From Mumia sp. Pv4-285 (GTDB taxonomy: Bacteria > Actinomycetota > Actinomycetes > Propionibacteriales > Nocardioidaceae): a DNA stretch of 64,000 nucleotides. Both the position numbers and the translations under genes were made by a program. The stretch lies in contig NZ_CP162023.1 in assembly GCF_041320275.1 (NCBI RefSeq), positions 1,674,001 through 1,738,000 on the forward strand. The letters are read 5' to 3'. Numbering within the stretch: the stretch's first letter is position 1; every line of letters begins with the position of its first letter. This document shows, piece after piece, positions 54,928 to 63,366 of this stretch. The notes under the pieces are model-generated. The model searched no databases. It had not been told where the DNA came from and saw only the letters and a list, made by a program, of their open reading frames with translations.

Positions 54928-55527
54928 ATGGAGAAGTTCAGCACGCACACCGGAGTCGCTGCACCGCTGCGTCGCAGCAACGTCGACACCGATCAGATCA
55001 TCCCCGCCGAGTACCTCAAGCGCGTCACGCGCACGGGCTTCGAGGACGGCCTCTTCGCCGGGTGGCGCAAGGACCCGGCGTTCGTCCTCAACCAGCCGGC
55101 GTACGCGCAGGCGACGGTGCTCCTCGCCGGTCCCGACTTCGGCACGGGGTCGTCGCGCGAGCACGCTGTGTGGGCACTCCAGAACTACGGCTTCGCCGTC
55201 GTCGTCTCGCCGCGCTTCGGTGACATCTTCCGAGGCAACTCGGGCAAGGCCGGCCTGCTCGCCGCACAGGTCGACGAGAAGACGGTGAACGCTCTGTGGG
55301 AGCTCGTCGAGGAGAAGCCCGGCACCGAGGTGACCGTCGATCTGGTCGCGCGCACCGTCAGCGCCGGCGAGGGTCTCGAGCGGGTCGAGGACTCGTTCGA
55401 CATCGACGACTACACGCGGTGGCGCCTGCTCGAAGGACTCGACGACATCGGCCTCACGTTGTCGCACTCCGACGCGATCAGCGCGTACGAGGCGACACGA
55501 CCGTCGTTCAAGCCCGCAACGTTGTGA
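54928..55527 (+). CDS. leuD: 3-isopropylmalate dehydratase small subunit
   Basis: This 199-residue swivel domain partner of LeuC has [15 protein letters not shown] at the N-terminus, [21 protein letters not shown] and [11 protein letters not shown], all standard. The length is normal. It is co-transcribed with leuC and followed by a strong 17-bp-stem terminator at 55581-55623. Confidence 0.97.
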   Translation: MEKFSTHTGVAAPLRRSNVDTDQIIPAEYLKRVTRTGFEDGLFAGWRKDPAFVLNQPAYAQATVLLAGPDFGTGSSREHAVWALQNYGFAVVVSPRFGDIFRGNSGKAGLLAAQVDEKTVNALWELVEEKPGTEVTVDLVARTVSAGEGLERVEDSFDIDDYTRWRLLEGLDDIGLTLSHSDAISAYEATRPSFKPATL

Positions 55528-55580
55528 CGTCGCACGCTGTCGGTCGTACGCGCTGACAGCCGCTTCGACCCCGAACCGAC

Positions 55581-55623
55581 CGAAGCCCGGAAACCACGTA
55601 GCCATGGTGGTTTCCGGGCTTCG
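55581..55623 (+). terminator. Terminator after leuCD
   Basis: Perfect 17-bp arms CGAAGCCCGGAAACCAC (55581-55597) and its complement (55607-55623) with a 9-nt loop are followed by TCGTTCT. The position, 53 bp past leuD and before the HU promoter, makes an operon end very likely. Confidence 0.85.
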
Positions 55624-55726
55624 TCGTTCTCGCGCGCGGGTGTGCTCACGCCGACGCGGAGGTGATTCGCCGCGCAGACGCGTGCGCGCATGACACAACA
55701 CGTTCAGACATTTGCCTCTACGGTGA

Positions 55727-55755
55727 TTGAGACGGACAAGTCGATTGCTTACCGT
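55727..55755 (+). promoter_or_regulatory. Promoter of the HU gene
   Basis: -35 TTGAGA (55727-55732), 17-nt spacer and -10 TACCGT (55750-55755) give initiation near 55762 and a leader of about 30 nt carrying GGAGG. The region is visibly AT-richer than its surroundings. Confidence 0.55.
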
Positions 55756-55792
55756 CAAACACGAAGAACCAGACCGTTCACGGAGGAAGCCG

Positions 55793-56608
55793 TTGAACAA
55801 GAGCGAGTTCGTCGAAGCACTCGCGGTCTCCTTCGGGGGAAATCGCGCGCAGGCTCGTCGCGCACTCGACGCTGTGATCACGACGCTCACGCTCCACCTC
55901 TCGCGAGGAGACCGTGTCGTGCTCAGTGGGTTCGGAGTGTTCCAACAATCGATCCGCACCGGCCGACAGGTCCGGAACCCGCGGACGGGGGAGATCCACG
56001 TGATCGCGGATCGGACCATCCCGAAGTTCAAACCCGGAGGGGAGCTGAAGAACGTGGTGGCAGGTGTGACGGCGAAGAAGTCGCCGGCGAAGAAGACGGC
56101 AGCCAAGAAGGCGACCGCCAAGAAGACGACCGCAGCCAAGAAGACGGCAGCCAAGAAGACGGCAGCCAAGAAGGCGACCGCCAAGAAGACGACCGCGGCC
56201 AAGAAGGCAACTGCGAAGAAGGCGACCGCCAAGAAGGCGACCGCCAAGAAGACGACCGCGGCCAAGAAAGCAACTGCGAAGAAGGCGACGGCGAAGAAGT
56301 CGGTGGCCAAGAAGGCACCTGCGAAGAAGGCGACCGCCAAGAAGACGACCGCGGCGAAGAAGGCCACGGCCAAGAAGGCCACCGCCAAGAAGACAGCCGC
56401 GAAGAAGGCGACTGCGAAGAAGGCGACTGCGAAGAAGGCGACCGCGAAGAAGGCGACCGCCAAGAAGACGACCGCGGCGAAGAAGGCCACGGCGAAGAAG
56501 GCCACCGCCAAGAAGGCACCGGCCAAAAAGGCGACCGCCAAGAAGACGGTCGCCAAGAAGGCCACCGCGAAGAAGACGACGGCCAGGAAGGCGACTGCCG
56601 GCGTGTGA
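55793..56608 (+). CDS. hup: HU-family nucleoid protein with long Lys/Ala-rich tail
   Basis: This 271-residue protein has a normal HU domain at residues 1-92 ([16 protein letters not shown], then [26 protein letters not shown] for DNA contact). It is followed by a ~180-residue tail of [15 protein letters not shown]-type repeats like eukaryotic histone H1 and mycobacterial HupB. The tail binds DNA non-specifically and compacts the nucleoid; it is longer than in HupB. The start is a TTG at 55793 with GGAGG six bases upstream, an unusual codon for so abundant a protein. Upstream frames starting at 55727 lie in the leader. Confidence 0.95.
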   Translation: MNKSEFVEALAVSFGGNRAQARRALDAVITTLTLHLSRGDRVVLSGFGVFQQSIRTGRQVRNPRTGEIHVIADRTIPKFKPGGELKNVVAGVTAKKSPAKKTAAKKATAKKTTAAKKTAAKKTAAKKATAKKTTAAKKATAKKATAKKATAKKTTAAKKATAKKATAKKSVAKKAPAKKATAKKTTAAKKATAKKATAKKTAAKKATAKKATAKKATAKKATAKKTTAAKKATAKKATAKKAPAKKATAKKTVAKKATAKKTTARKATAGV

Positions 56609-56620
56609 TCGGAACGGACG

Positions 56621-56643
56621 CGGCCCCGGTCTGACCGGGGCCG
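56621..56643. terminator. Bidirectional terminator after the HU gene
   Basis: CGGCCCCGGT (56621-56630) and ACCGGGGCCG (56634-56643) form a 10-bp stem with a 3-nt loop between the HU stop and the convergent small gene. Confidence 0.8.
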
Positions 56644-56660
56644 TTCCCGTGCCCGGATGC

Positions 56661-56852
56661 CTAGTGGATCCGCAGCGCGCGCACGGCGGGTTCCGTCGCG
56701 TCGCTCAGCTCGACGATCACCCGCTGCCCGGGCCGCAGGTGGCGTACGGGCGAAGCCGCAACCGCCTCGGCGTCGTAGGGGAGCGTCACGCCGTCGTCCA
56801 GCACGAGCGTGCCGCCGCTCTCGGCGTCGAACGACGCGATCGTTGCCTGCAT
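56661..56852 (-). CDS. Small OB-fold/cold-shock-like protein
   Basis: This 63-residue protein begins [20 protein letters not shown], continues [11 protein letters not shown] and ends [24 protein letters not shown]. The strand pattern and GQRV segment recall a cold-shock/OB fold, but the RNP motifs of CspA are missing. It lies five bases after cofC on the same strand, so it is co-transcribed. I do not recognise a function; a nucleic-acid-binding role is a guess from the fold. Confidence 0.6.
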   Translation of the reverse strand: MQATIASFDAESGGTLVLDDGVTLPYDAEAVAASPVRHLRPGQRVIVELSDATEPAVRALRIH

Positions 56853-56857
56853 GCGGC

Positions 56858-57490
56858 TTACGGTACCGCGCGTCGCGCGACGATCGAGGCGGTGCGGGCG
56901 CCCAGCGCGGTGCCGAGCTCCTCGAGATGGGCCGGCACGTCGACGTCGCGACGCAGGGTCGCAGGAGCATCGAGCAGCGCGGCACCCTGGGCGCGGTGCG
57001 CTGCCAGCGAACCCTCCCCGAAGCGTGGCGCCAGCGCGCCGATCTCGGTCGCGGTCAGCAGGGTCGTGCCGGTCCCGTCCGCGTCGGCGACGACACCCAG
57101 GCGGTGCTGCACGGCGGCGGCGAGCACGTCGTTGAGGTCGTCGGGTCGCAGGCCCGGGAGGTCCGCGGTCAGGACTGCGACGTACGCGGTGATGCGTGTC
57201 GCCGCCTCGATCCCGGTCAGGAGCGCACCGTCGAGACCCGTACCGTCGTCGGGAACGATGTGCACGCCTGCAGAGCCGCCCTCACGTGGTGCGTCGAGCG
57301 CCGCGGCGAGCTTACGGTCGGACGAGACGACGACGACGTCGCCGACCTCCGCGGAAGAGACGACGGCCTCGATCGTGTCGAGCGCCATGGCCAGAGCGAG
57401 GCGAGGTCGGTCCGTGCCGAACGCGCCGAGCCGGGACTTGCCCACGGCCGTCTCCTTGACCGGGACCACGATCGTCCAACGCGCTGCCAC
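56858..57490 (-). CDS. cofC: 2-phospho-L-lactate (or phosphoenolpyruvate) guanylyltransferase, F420 biosynthesis
   Basis: This 210-residue nucleotidyltransferase starts WTIVVPVKETAVGKSRL and contains VVSSDRK, VPDDGTGLDGALLTGI, YVAVLTADLPGLRPDDL and FGEGSLAAHRAQG, all CofC/FbiD signatures. It activates phosphoenolpyruvate or phospholactate with GTP for coenzyme F420 assembly. No other F420 gene is nearby. The start is the GTG at 57490. It sits between HU and plsC, as in mycobacteria. Confidence 0.92.
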   Translation of the reverse strand: MAARWTIVVPVKETAVGKSRLGAFGTDRPRLALAMALDTIEAVVSSAEVGDVVVVSSDRKLAAALDAPREGGSAGVHIVPDDGTGLDGALLTGIEAATRITAYVAVLTADLPGLRPDDLNDVLAAAVQHRLGVVADADGTGTTLLTATEIGALAPRFGEGSLAAHRAQGAALLDAPATLRRDVDVPAHLEELGTALGARTASIVARRAVP

Positions 57491-57560
57491 GCCTCGATCT
57501 TGCCTCACGAAGCACAGCACACGAGCCGGCACCCACCCCTGATGAACTAGGCTCGTGCGG

Positions 57561-58334
57561 ATGAGGACCCCTGCTGCCCCCGCCTCGGACCGCGATCCCG
57601 GCATGGTGCTCAGGTCGATCGTCACGCTGCTGCGTGCACCGGTCACAGCGATGGTCCGCCGCGAGTGGTCCGGGGCCGAGCACCTGCCTCGCGACGAGGG
57701 CTTCGTGGTGGCCGCCAATCACATCTCGCACTCGGACCCCGTGATGCTCGCGCACTTCCTGTACGACAACGGCGTGCCGCCACGCTATCTCGCGAAGGCG
57801 GCGATCCTCGACCTCCCGTTGGCCGGCAAGATCCTGCGCGCGACCGGACAGATCCCGGTCTACCGCGGCACGGCGAACGCCGCCGACGCGTACGCCGCCG
57901 CCAAGCAGGCCGTCCTCGACGGTGAAGGCGTCATCTTCTATCCCGAGGGCACCATCACGCGTGACCCCGACGAGTGGCCGATGTCGGGCAAGACCGGTGT
58001 GGCGCGGGTGTCTCTCGAGACAGGGTGCCCCGTCATCCCTGTGGCGCAGTGGGGACCCAACCTCTTCCTCGAGCCGTACGGCTACCGGCCGCGCGTCGTG
58101 CCCCGCCAGACGATGCACATCTCGGCAGGTCCTCCCGTCGACCTCGACGACCTGCGCGGCCGTGAGATCACAGCCGGTATCCTCACCGAGGCCACGGACC
58201 GGATCATGGATGCCGTGACCGAGCAGCTCGCCCTGGTGCGCGGTGTCAGTGCACCGTCGCACCGGATGTCCCGCGACGACCCGCGGGTCAAGGAGCGTCC
58301 CCACCCACGACGCCAGTCGGCCACGAAGGAGTAG
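57561..58334 (+). CDS. plsC: 1-acylglycerol-3-phosphate O-acyltransferase
   Basis: This 257-residue acyltransferase has motif I NHISHSD, motif II around GQIPVYRG, motif III YPEGTIT and the following P-V-I-P segment CPVIPVAQWG. It acylates lysophosphatidate to phosphatidate at the membrane. The C-terminal ~20 residues are basic and variable. The ATG at 57561 follows TAGGCT (57548-57553) by seven bases, a leaderless start. gpsA, the enzyme that supplies glycerol-3-phosphate, follows after five bases, so the pair forms a phospholipid operon. Confidence 0.93.
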   Translation: MRTPAAPASDRDPGMVLRSIVTLLRAPVTAMVRREWSGAEHLPRDEGFVVAANHISHSDPVMLAHFLYDNGVPPRYLAKAAILDLPLAGKILRATGQIPVYRGTANAADAYAAAKQAVLDGEGVIFYPEGTITRDPDEWPMSGKTGVARVSLETGCPVIPVAQWGPNLFLEPYGYRPRVVPRQTMHISAGPPVDLDDLRGREITAGILTEATDRIMDAVTEQLALVRGVSAPSHRMSRDDPRVKERPHPRRQSATKE

Positions 58335-58339
58335 TACGC

Positions 58340-59341
58340 ATGGCGAAGACCGCTGTCCTCGGTGCAGGATCCTGGGGGACCGCCTTCTCGATGGTCCTGG
58401 CAGACGCGGGCAACGACGTCCACCTCTGGGGTCGTCGCAAGGAGGTCTGCGACGCGATCAACCAGACCCGCGAGAACCCTGACTACCTGCCGGGCATCCT
58501 CCTTCCGGAGACGATCAAGGCGAGCCACGACCCGGCCTTCGTCCTCGCGGACGCGGAGTTCGTGGTCCTCGCGGTCCCGTCGCAGCAGCTGCGCGCCAAC
58601 CTCCGCGAGTGGGCGCGCCACATCCCCGCCGATGCGGTGGTGGTCAGCCTGATGAAGGGTGTCGAGCTCGGCACGCACCTGCGGATGAGCGAGGTGATCG
58701 CCGAGCTCACCGGTGCGGGCCCCGAGCGCATCGCCGTCGTCACCGGCCCCAACCTCGCCCGCGAGATCGCTCAGCGCGAGCCCGCCGCCGCGGTGGTCGC
58801 GTGCGTCGACGAGAGCGTGGCGCAGCGCCTCCAGAGCTGGTGCCACACACCGGCGTTCCGCCCGTACACGAACACCGACGTCGTCGGCTGCGAGCTGGCC
58901 GGGACGACCAAGAACGTGATCGCGCTCGCCGTCGGTGTCGCCGACGGTCTGGGCTTCGGTGACAACGCCAAGGCGTCGGTCATCACGCGCGGCCTCGCCG
59001 AGACCGCGCGGCTCGGTCTCGCCATGGGGGCCGACCCGATGACCATGATGGGGCTCGCGGGCATGGGTGATCTCGTCGCCACGTGCAGCTCCCCGCTGTC
59101 GCGCAACCGCACCTTCGGCGAGAAGCTCGGACGCGGCATGACCGTGGACGAGATCGTCGCCTCGACCCGCCAGGTCGCCGAGGGCGTGAAGTCGAGCGAC
59201 TCCGTCTCCGAGCTCGCTCGCCTGCACGGTGTGGACATGCCGATCGTGGAGCAGGTCGCCGCGCTGATCCGTGGCGAGGCCACTCCCAAGGAGCTCGTCA
59301 CCATGCTGGTCGCGCGCAGCCCGAAGCCGGAGATCCGCTAG
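58340..59341 (+). CDS. gpsA: Glycerol-3-phosphate dehydrogenase [NAD(P)+]
   Basis: This 333-residue soluble dehydrogenase reduces dihydroxyacetone phosphate to sn-glycerol-3-phosphate. The Rossmann motif is VLGAGSWGTAFSMVLADAG; VVTGPNLAREIAQREPAA, GTTKNVIALAVGVADGLGFGDNAKA (catalytic Lys) and GLAGMGDLVATCSSPLSRN are diagnostic. The ATG at 58340 has AAGGAG upstream. It is convergent with the next gene, four bases apart. Confidence 0.97.
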   Translation: MAKTAVLGAGSWGTAFSMVLADAGNDVHLWGRRKEVCDAINQTRENPDYLPGILLPETIKASHDPAFVLADAEFVVLAVPSQQLRANLREWARHIPADAVVVSLMKGVELGTHLRMSEVIAELTGAGPERIAVVTGPNLAREIAQREPAAAVVACVDESVAQRLQSWCHTPAFRPYTNTDVVGCELAGTTKNVIALAVGVADGLGFGDNAKASVITRGLAETARLGLAMGADPMTMMGLAGMGDLVATCSSPLSRNRTFGEKLGRGMTVDEIVASTRQVAEGVKSSDSVSELARLHGVDMPIVEQVAALIRGEATPKELVTMLVARSPKPEIR

Positions 59342-59345
59342 CGCC

Positions 59346-60413
59346 TCAGGCCTGGGCCAGGGAGGCTTCGACGTCCGCCCAGAGATCGTCGTACCCCTCG
59401 ATGCCGACCGACATCCGGATCAACGCCTCGGGGATCGACTCGGGCTCGCCGGCCCACCGCCGGCGGCGTTCCCAGGTCGACTCCACGCCACCGAGGCTGG
59501 TCGTGCAGACGACGAGCCGGCTCGAGGTGGCGACCCGGTGGGCTGCGGCTGCACCGCCGGACGGTTCGAAGGTCACGATCGTCCCGAAGCCGGGGTACCC
59601 GACCTGGTCGACGGCAGGGTGCGCCCGCAGCGCGTCCACGAGCCGACGTGCGTTGGCCTGCGCCCGCTCGAACCGGACCGCGAGGGTCCGCAGCCCGCGG
59701 GTCGCGAGGTAGGCCTCGAGAGATCCGGGTACGGCGCCGTGCATCCGCCGGTACGACTCGAGCACCCCGTACGTCGCGTCGTCGGCGACCACCACGACAC
59801 CGGCCAGCGCGTCGCTGTGGCCGGCGAGGAGCTTCGTGGCGGAGTGGACGACGACGTCAGCGCCCAGGGCGAGCGGCTGCTGCACGAGCGGTGTCGCGAA
59901 GGTGTTGTCGACGACGACGAGCGCTCCGCGGGTGCGTGCCGCGGCGGCGACCTCGGCGATGTCGACGACCTCGAGCGCCGGGTTGGTCGGTGACTCGATC
60001 CACACCATCGCGGCGCCCTCCGCTGCGTCCACGAGGGCATCGGGCTGGGTCACGTCTACCGCCCGGACCGAGATGCGCCCGCGCCGCTCCGCCTCGGTGA
60101 GCAGACCCAGCGTGCCGTTGTAGGAGTGCCGGGCCACGACGACCGCGCCGCCGTCGGGGACGAGCGACAGCGCCGCGCTCGCGGCGGCCATCCCCGAGGA
60201 GTACATCACCGCGCGCCCGCCCTCGAGCGCGCCGACCGCGTCCTCGAAGGCCGCCCAGGTCGGGTTGCCGAACCGGCCGTACTCGAGCTCGCCACCCGCG
60301 ACGAACGTGCTGGCGGGCGTGATCGGAACGCTCAGGGGTGCATCCGGCCGTCGCTCAGGACGGCCGGCTGCGACGACGAGGGTTTCGGCGGAGAGGGTAC
60401 GTGAGCGAGCCAT
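59346..60413 (-). CDS. Cystathionine gamma-synthase/lyase-family PLP enzyme
   Basis: This 355-residue Cys/Met metabolism PLP enzyme has SVPITPASTFVAGG at the start, EYGRFGNPTWAAFEDAV, VMYSSGMAAASAAL and VVVDNTFATP. The PLP lysine is in VVVHSATKLLAGHSDALAG, and LGGVESTWERRR comes near the end. It may make cystathionine or release methanethiol; specificity cannot be read. The length is slightly below the usual 380-400. The ATG at 60413 lies seven bases after GACAAT (minus strand), supporting a leaderless start over the ATG at 60422. Confidence 0.88.
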   Translation of the reverse strand: MARSRTLSAETLVVAAGRPERRPDAPLSVPITPASTFVAGGELEYGRFGNPTWAAFEDAVGALEGGRAVMYSSGMAAASAALSLVPDGGAVVVARHSYNGTLGLLTEAERRGRISVRAVDVTQPDALVDAAEGAAMVWIESPTNPALEVVDIAEVAAAARTRGALVVVDNTFATPLVQQPLALGADVVVHSATKLLAGHSDALAGVVVVADDATYGVLESYRRMHGAVPGSLEAYLATRGLRTLAVRFERAQANARRLVDALRAHPAVDQVGYPGFGTIVTFEPSGGAAAAHRVATSSRLVVCTTSLGGVESTWERRRRWAGEPESIPEALIRMSVGIEGYDDLWADVEASLAQA

Positions 60414-60450
60414 GCCGACCATTGTCGCGGCTCACGGTAGGGTCGCCCCG

Positions 60451-61575
60451 ATGAGTGCCATGCCTACTGACCCGACCGTGAGCCCGGCCACACCAGGCAG
60501 GGTCTGCGTCCTGCTGGTCTTCGGCGGACGATCGAGCGAGCATGCCGTGTCGTGCATGACTGCGCGCGAGGTCCTTGCCGTGATCGACCGGGACCGTTAC
60601 GACGTCGTCGCCGTCGGCATCACCCGCGACGGGCGGTGGGTGCTCCACGAGGGCGAGCTGGCAACGGACGTCGACGGGCTGCCCCAGGTCGACCCGGGAG
60701 GCACCCCGGTCGCGCTCGCCGGAGACAGGGTCCTCGCCTTGGGCGACGACGGGAGCAGCCGCCCGCTCGCCTCGGTGGACGTCGCTTTCCCGCTGCTGCA
60801 CGGCCCGTGGGGCGAGGACGGCACGCTCCAGGGCCTCTTCGAGATGGCCGGCGTGCGCTACGTCGGCTCGGGAGTCCTCGCGAGCGCGGTCGCCATGGAC
60901 AAGGCCGTCGCGAAGCAGCTGTTCGCGGCTGCTGCGCTCCCGCAGCTCCCGTACGCGGTGGTGACCGCCGCCGAGTGGAAGAGCGACCCCGCGGCCGTGC
61001 GCGAGACCGTGGCCTCGATGCACTACCCGGTGTTCGTGAAGCCGGCCCGCGCAGGCTCCAGCATGGGTGGGACCCTCGTCGCCGACGAGCACGCGCTCGC
61101 CGCAGCGATCGCCCTCGCGCAGGAGCACGACCCCAAGGTGATCGTCGAGTCCGCCGTCGAGGCCCGCGAGGTCGAGTGCGGGGTTCTGCAGGACCCCGAC
61201 GGCTCGCTCCGCGTGAGCACGCCCGGTGAGATCGCCGTCGACCACGGCGCCGGGCACGAGTTCTACGACTTCAGTGCCAAGTACGTGGACGGCACCTCCA
61301 AGAACCTGATCCCAGCACCGATCGAGGACACCCTCGTCGACCGGGTACGCGACAAGGCAGCGCGCGCGTTCCTCGCGCTGGGCTGCGAGGGCATCGCCCG
61401 AGTGGACTTCTTCCTCCTCGACGGCACGTTCTTCATCAACGAGGTCAACACCATGCCCGGCTTCACCCCGTACTCGATGTATCCGCAGGTGTGGGAGGCG
61501 AGCGGGCTCGGCTACGCCGACCTCGTCGAACGCCTCATCGCGCACGCCCTGGCGCGCCCGACCGGTCTGCGCTGA
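60451..61575 (+). CDS. ddl: D-alanine-D-alanine ligase
   Basis: This 374-residue ATP-grasp enzyme makes the D-Ala-D-Ala dipeptide of peptidoglycan. LLVFGGRSSEHAVSCMTAREVL, PLLHGPWGEDGTLQGLFEMAGVRYVGS, VKPARAGSSMGG and NEVNTMPGFTPYSMYP are all present, so it appears active. The ATG at 60451 follows TAGGGT (60438-60443) by seven bases, a leaderless pattern; the frame starting at 60265 is antisense to the PLP gene. It lies next to DUF3515 and thiL, as usual in actinobacteria. Confidence 0.96.
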   Translation: MSAMPTDPTVSPATPGRVCVLLVFGGRSSEHAVSCMTAREVLAVIDRDRYDVVAVGITRDGRWVLHEGELATDVDGLPQVDPGGTPVALAGDRVLALGDDGSSRPLASVDVAFPLLHGPWGEDGTLQGLFEMAGVRYVGSGVLASAVAMDKAVAKQLFAAAALPQLPYAVVTAAEWKSDPAAVRETVASMHYPVFVKPARAGSSMGGTLVADEHALAAAIALAQEHDPKVIVESAVEAREVECGVLQDPDGSLRVSTPGEIAVDHGAGHEFYDFSAKYVDGTSKNLIPAPIEDTLVDRVRDKAARAFLALGCEGIARVDFFLLDGTFFINEVNTMPGFTPYSMYPQVWEASGLGYADLVERLIAHALARPTGLR

Positions 61576-61576
61576 C

Positions 61577-62050
61577 TCAGACGCAGGGCTTCACGACGGG
61601 GTCGTGCTCATCGATCGCCGCCGCGAGGTCGGTGAGCGCGTCCGCGGGTGGGTCGTACCGACGGGGGACGCTCACCTCGACGTACGCCGTCCGTCCGATC
61701 GTCGTGAACACGTAGTGGTCGTCGTCCTCCTGCGTGAACCACCCGACCCCGTCGACCATGTCGCAGCGCGAGGTCGACTCGAGCGCGGCTGGACGCTCGA
61801 CGCCGCAGCGCATCACGATCGCCGGGCTGCCCCACGCCCGTCCGGCGTCGGCAGGCGCCACACGGACGGCATCCTGACCCGACACGCTCCCGGGAGCGTC
61901 CTCGAGCAGGTCCGAGCACAACGAGGCGACATCGGTCGCGGGCTCGGGCGGGTCGACGGCGACGGTGTCGGCGCAGCCCGCGAGCGCGACGAGAAGACCG
62001 ATCGCGCAGGCCGTACGGGTGGTGCGGATCAGAGGTGGACGACCGGGCAC
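61577..62050 (-). CDS. DUF3515 lipoprotein
   Basis: This is a 157-residue lipoprotein. The signal ends in GLLVALAGCAD, and the mature domain includes SLCSDLLEDAPGSVSGQ, WGSPAIVMRCGVERPA and VGWFTQEDDDHYVFTTIGRTAYVEVSVP, matching DUF3515, an actinobacterial family always found near ddl and thiL. Function is unknown; envelope location is expected. The GTG at 62050 lies inside the end of the AsnC-type gene, so the two are coupled. Confidence 0.9.
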   Translation of the reverse strand: MPGRPPLIRTTRTACAIGLLVALAGCADTVAVDPPEPATDVASLCSDLLEDAPGSVSGQDAVRVAPADAGRAWGSPAIVMRCGVERPAALESTSRCDMVDGVGWFTQEDDDHYVFTTIGRTAYVEVSVPRRYDPPADALTDLAAAIDEHDPVVKPCV

Positions 62051-62265
62051 GTGAGGGTCCGGGTGATGCCGTCGATGCGCTGGATCTGCGCCACGACCAT
62101 CTCGCCGAGCTCGTCGACGTGCTTGGCCTCCGCCCGCACGATGACGTCGTACGGACCGGTGACGTCCTCGGCGAGCGTCACACCGCTCACCTCAGCGATG
62201 GCGGTAGCGACGTCGGCAGCCTTGCCGACCTCGGTCTGGACCAGGATGTAGGCCTGCACCACCAT
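62029..62265 (-). CDS. Lrp/AsnC ligand-binding (RAM) domain protein
   Basis: This 78-residue protein consists only of the Lrp/AsnC C-terminal alpha-beta sandwich: VVQAYILVQTEVGKAADVATAIAEVSG, then TGPYDVIVRAEAKHVDELGEMVVAQIQRIDG. There is no DNA-binding domain. Stand-alone RAM domains bind amino acids and may modulate full-length Lrp proteins. The start is the ATG at 62265 with GGAGGAACG upstream; an ATG at 62280 is less well placed. It overlaps DUF3515 by 22 bases. Confidence 0.88.
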   Translation of the reverse strand: MVVQAYILVQTEVGKAADVATAIAEVSGVTLAEDVTGPYDVIVRAEAKHVDELGEMVVAQIQRIDGITRTLTCPVVHL

Positions 62266-62388
62266 CTTGCGTTCCTCCATGCTCGTCGGTCACCGCCTCG
62301 GACACGCTACAGGATCATGTCGTCCGTGTGACAGCGCAGCGGCGAGGCGTCACCGGGAACGTGCCTCTCCCGGTGTCAGGATGAGCCC

Positions 62389-63354
62389 ATGGACACGACA
62401 TCTCCCGGAGCCGGCGACCGCCGTACGCTCGGCGAGCTCGGTGAGTTCGGGCTCATCGCCCAGGTCGCTCGCGAACCCCGTACGGACAGGGTGCAGATCG
62501 GGCCCGGGGACGACTGCGCGTACGTGCGGGTGGCGACCGGCTCCGTCCTGGTCTCGACCGACCTCCTCGTCGAGGGACGGCACTTCCGGCGGGACTGGGC
62601 GGAGGCGTACGACGTGGGGCGTCGCGCCGCTGCCGCGAACCTCGCCGACGTCATGGCGATGGGCGGAGTCGCCACGGCACTGACCGTCGGCTTCGCCGCG
62701 CCGGCCGACCTGGACGTCCAGTGGGCGGAGGACCTGACCCGCGGCATCGTCGACGAGGCGGCTCTGGTGGGCGCGGAGGTGGTCGGCGGAGACGTCACGG
62801 CGGCCGACGCGGTGACGATCGCGATCACGGTGCTGGGAGAGTCAGACCAGGCGCCCGTCCTACGCTCGGGTGCTCGGCCGGGGGACGTCGTCGCGCTCGC
62901 CGGCCGCGTCGGGTGGGCCGGAGCGGGCCTGCACGTCCTCGCGCGAGGCTTCCGGTCACCGCGGGTGCTCGTGGACGCGTTCCGACGCCCTGAGCCGCCG
63001 TACGCCGAGGGACCCCGCGCGGCCGTCCACGGCGCCACCGCCATGATCGACGTGAGCGACGGGCTGCTCGCCGACCTCGGCCACGTGGCCGAGTCGAGCG
63101 GGGTCGCGATCGCGCTGGACGGCGCTGCCTTCGAGGTGGCGGACCCGATCGCCGACGTGGCTGCGGCCACGAACGTCGATGCGCTGAGCTTCCTTCTCAC
63201 CGGGGGCGACGACCACACCCTCGCGGCGACGTTCCCGGCCGCCGTCGGTGCACCCGACGGCTGGCGGGTCGTCGGCACGGTGTCCGACGGCGACGGTGTC
63301 ACCGTCGACGGTGTGCCGTGGGAAGGGCCAGGAGGCCACGAGCACTACCGCTGA
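62389..63354 (+). CDS. thiL: Thiamine-monophosphate kinase
   Basis: This 321-residue enzyme phosphorylates thiamine monophosphate to the diphosphate. It has the ATP/metal site GPGDDCAYV, STDLLVEGRHFRRDW, AANLADVMAMGG, GGDVTAADAVTIAITVLG and MIDVSDGLLADLGH, all conserved in ThiL. The ATG at 62389 follows CAGGAT (62377-62382) by six bases, again a leaderless arrangement. It converges with an AraC-family gene 12 bp away. Confidence 0.95.
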   Translation: MDTTSPGAGDRRTLGELGEFGLIAQVAREPRTDRVQIGPGDDCAYVRVATGSVLVSTDLLVEGRHFRRDWAEAYDVGRRAAAANLADVMAMGGVATALTVGFAAPADLDVQWAEDLTRGIVDEAALVGAEVVGGDVTAADAVTIAITVLGESDQAPVLRSGARPGDVVALAGRVGWAGAGLHVLARGFRSPRVLVDAFRRPEPPYAEGPRAAVHGATAMIDVSDGLLADLGHVAESSGVAIALDGAAFEVADPIADVAAATNVDALSFLLTGGDDHTLAATFPAAVGAPDGWRVVGTVSDGDGVTVDGVPWEGPGGHEHYR

Positions 63355-63366
63355 GCCGGGCGACTG

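Noticed and set aside
56070-56600. Short regular repeats suggesting a CRISPR array
   Set aside because: They are in-frame codon repeats of the HU tail with no unique spacers, and no cas genes are near.
54469-56985. 838-codon minus-strand frame across leuD and the HU gene
   Set aside because: The long [11 protein letters not shown] repeats are simply the antisense of the HU Lys/Ala tail and end inside leuC.
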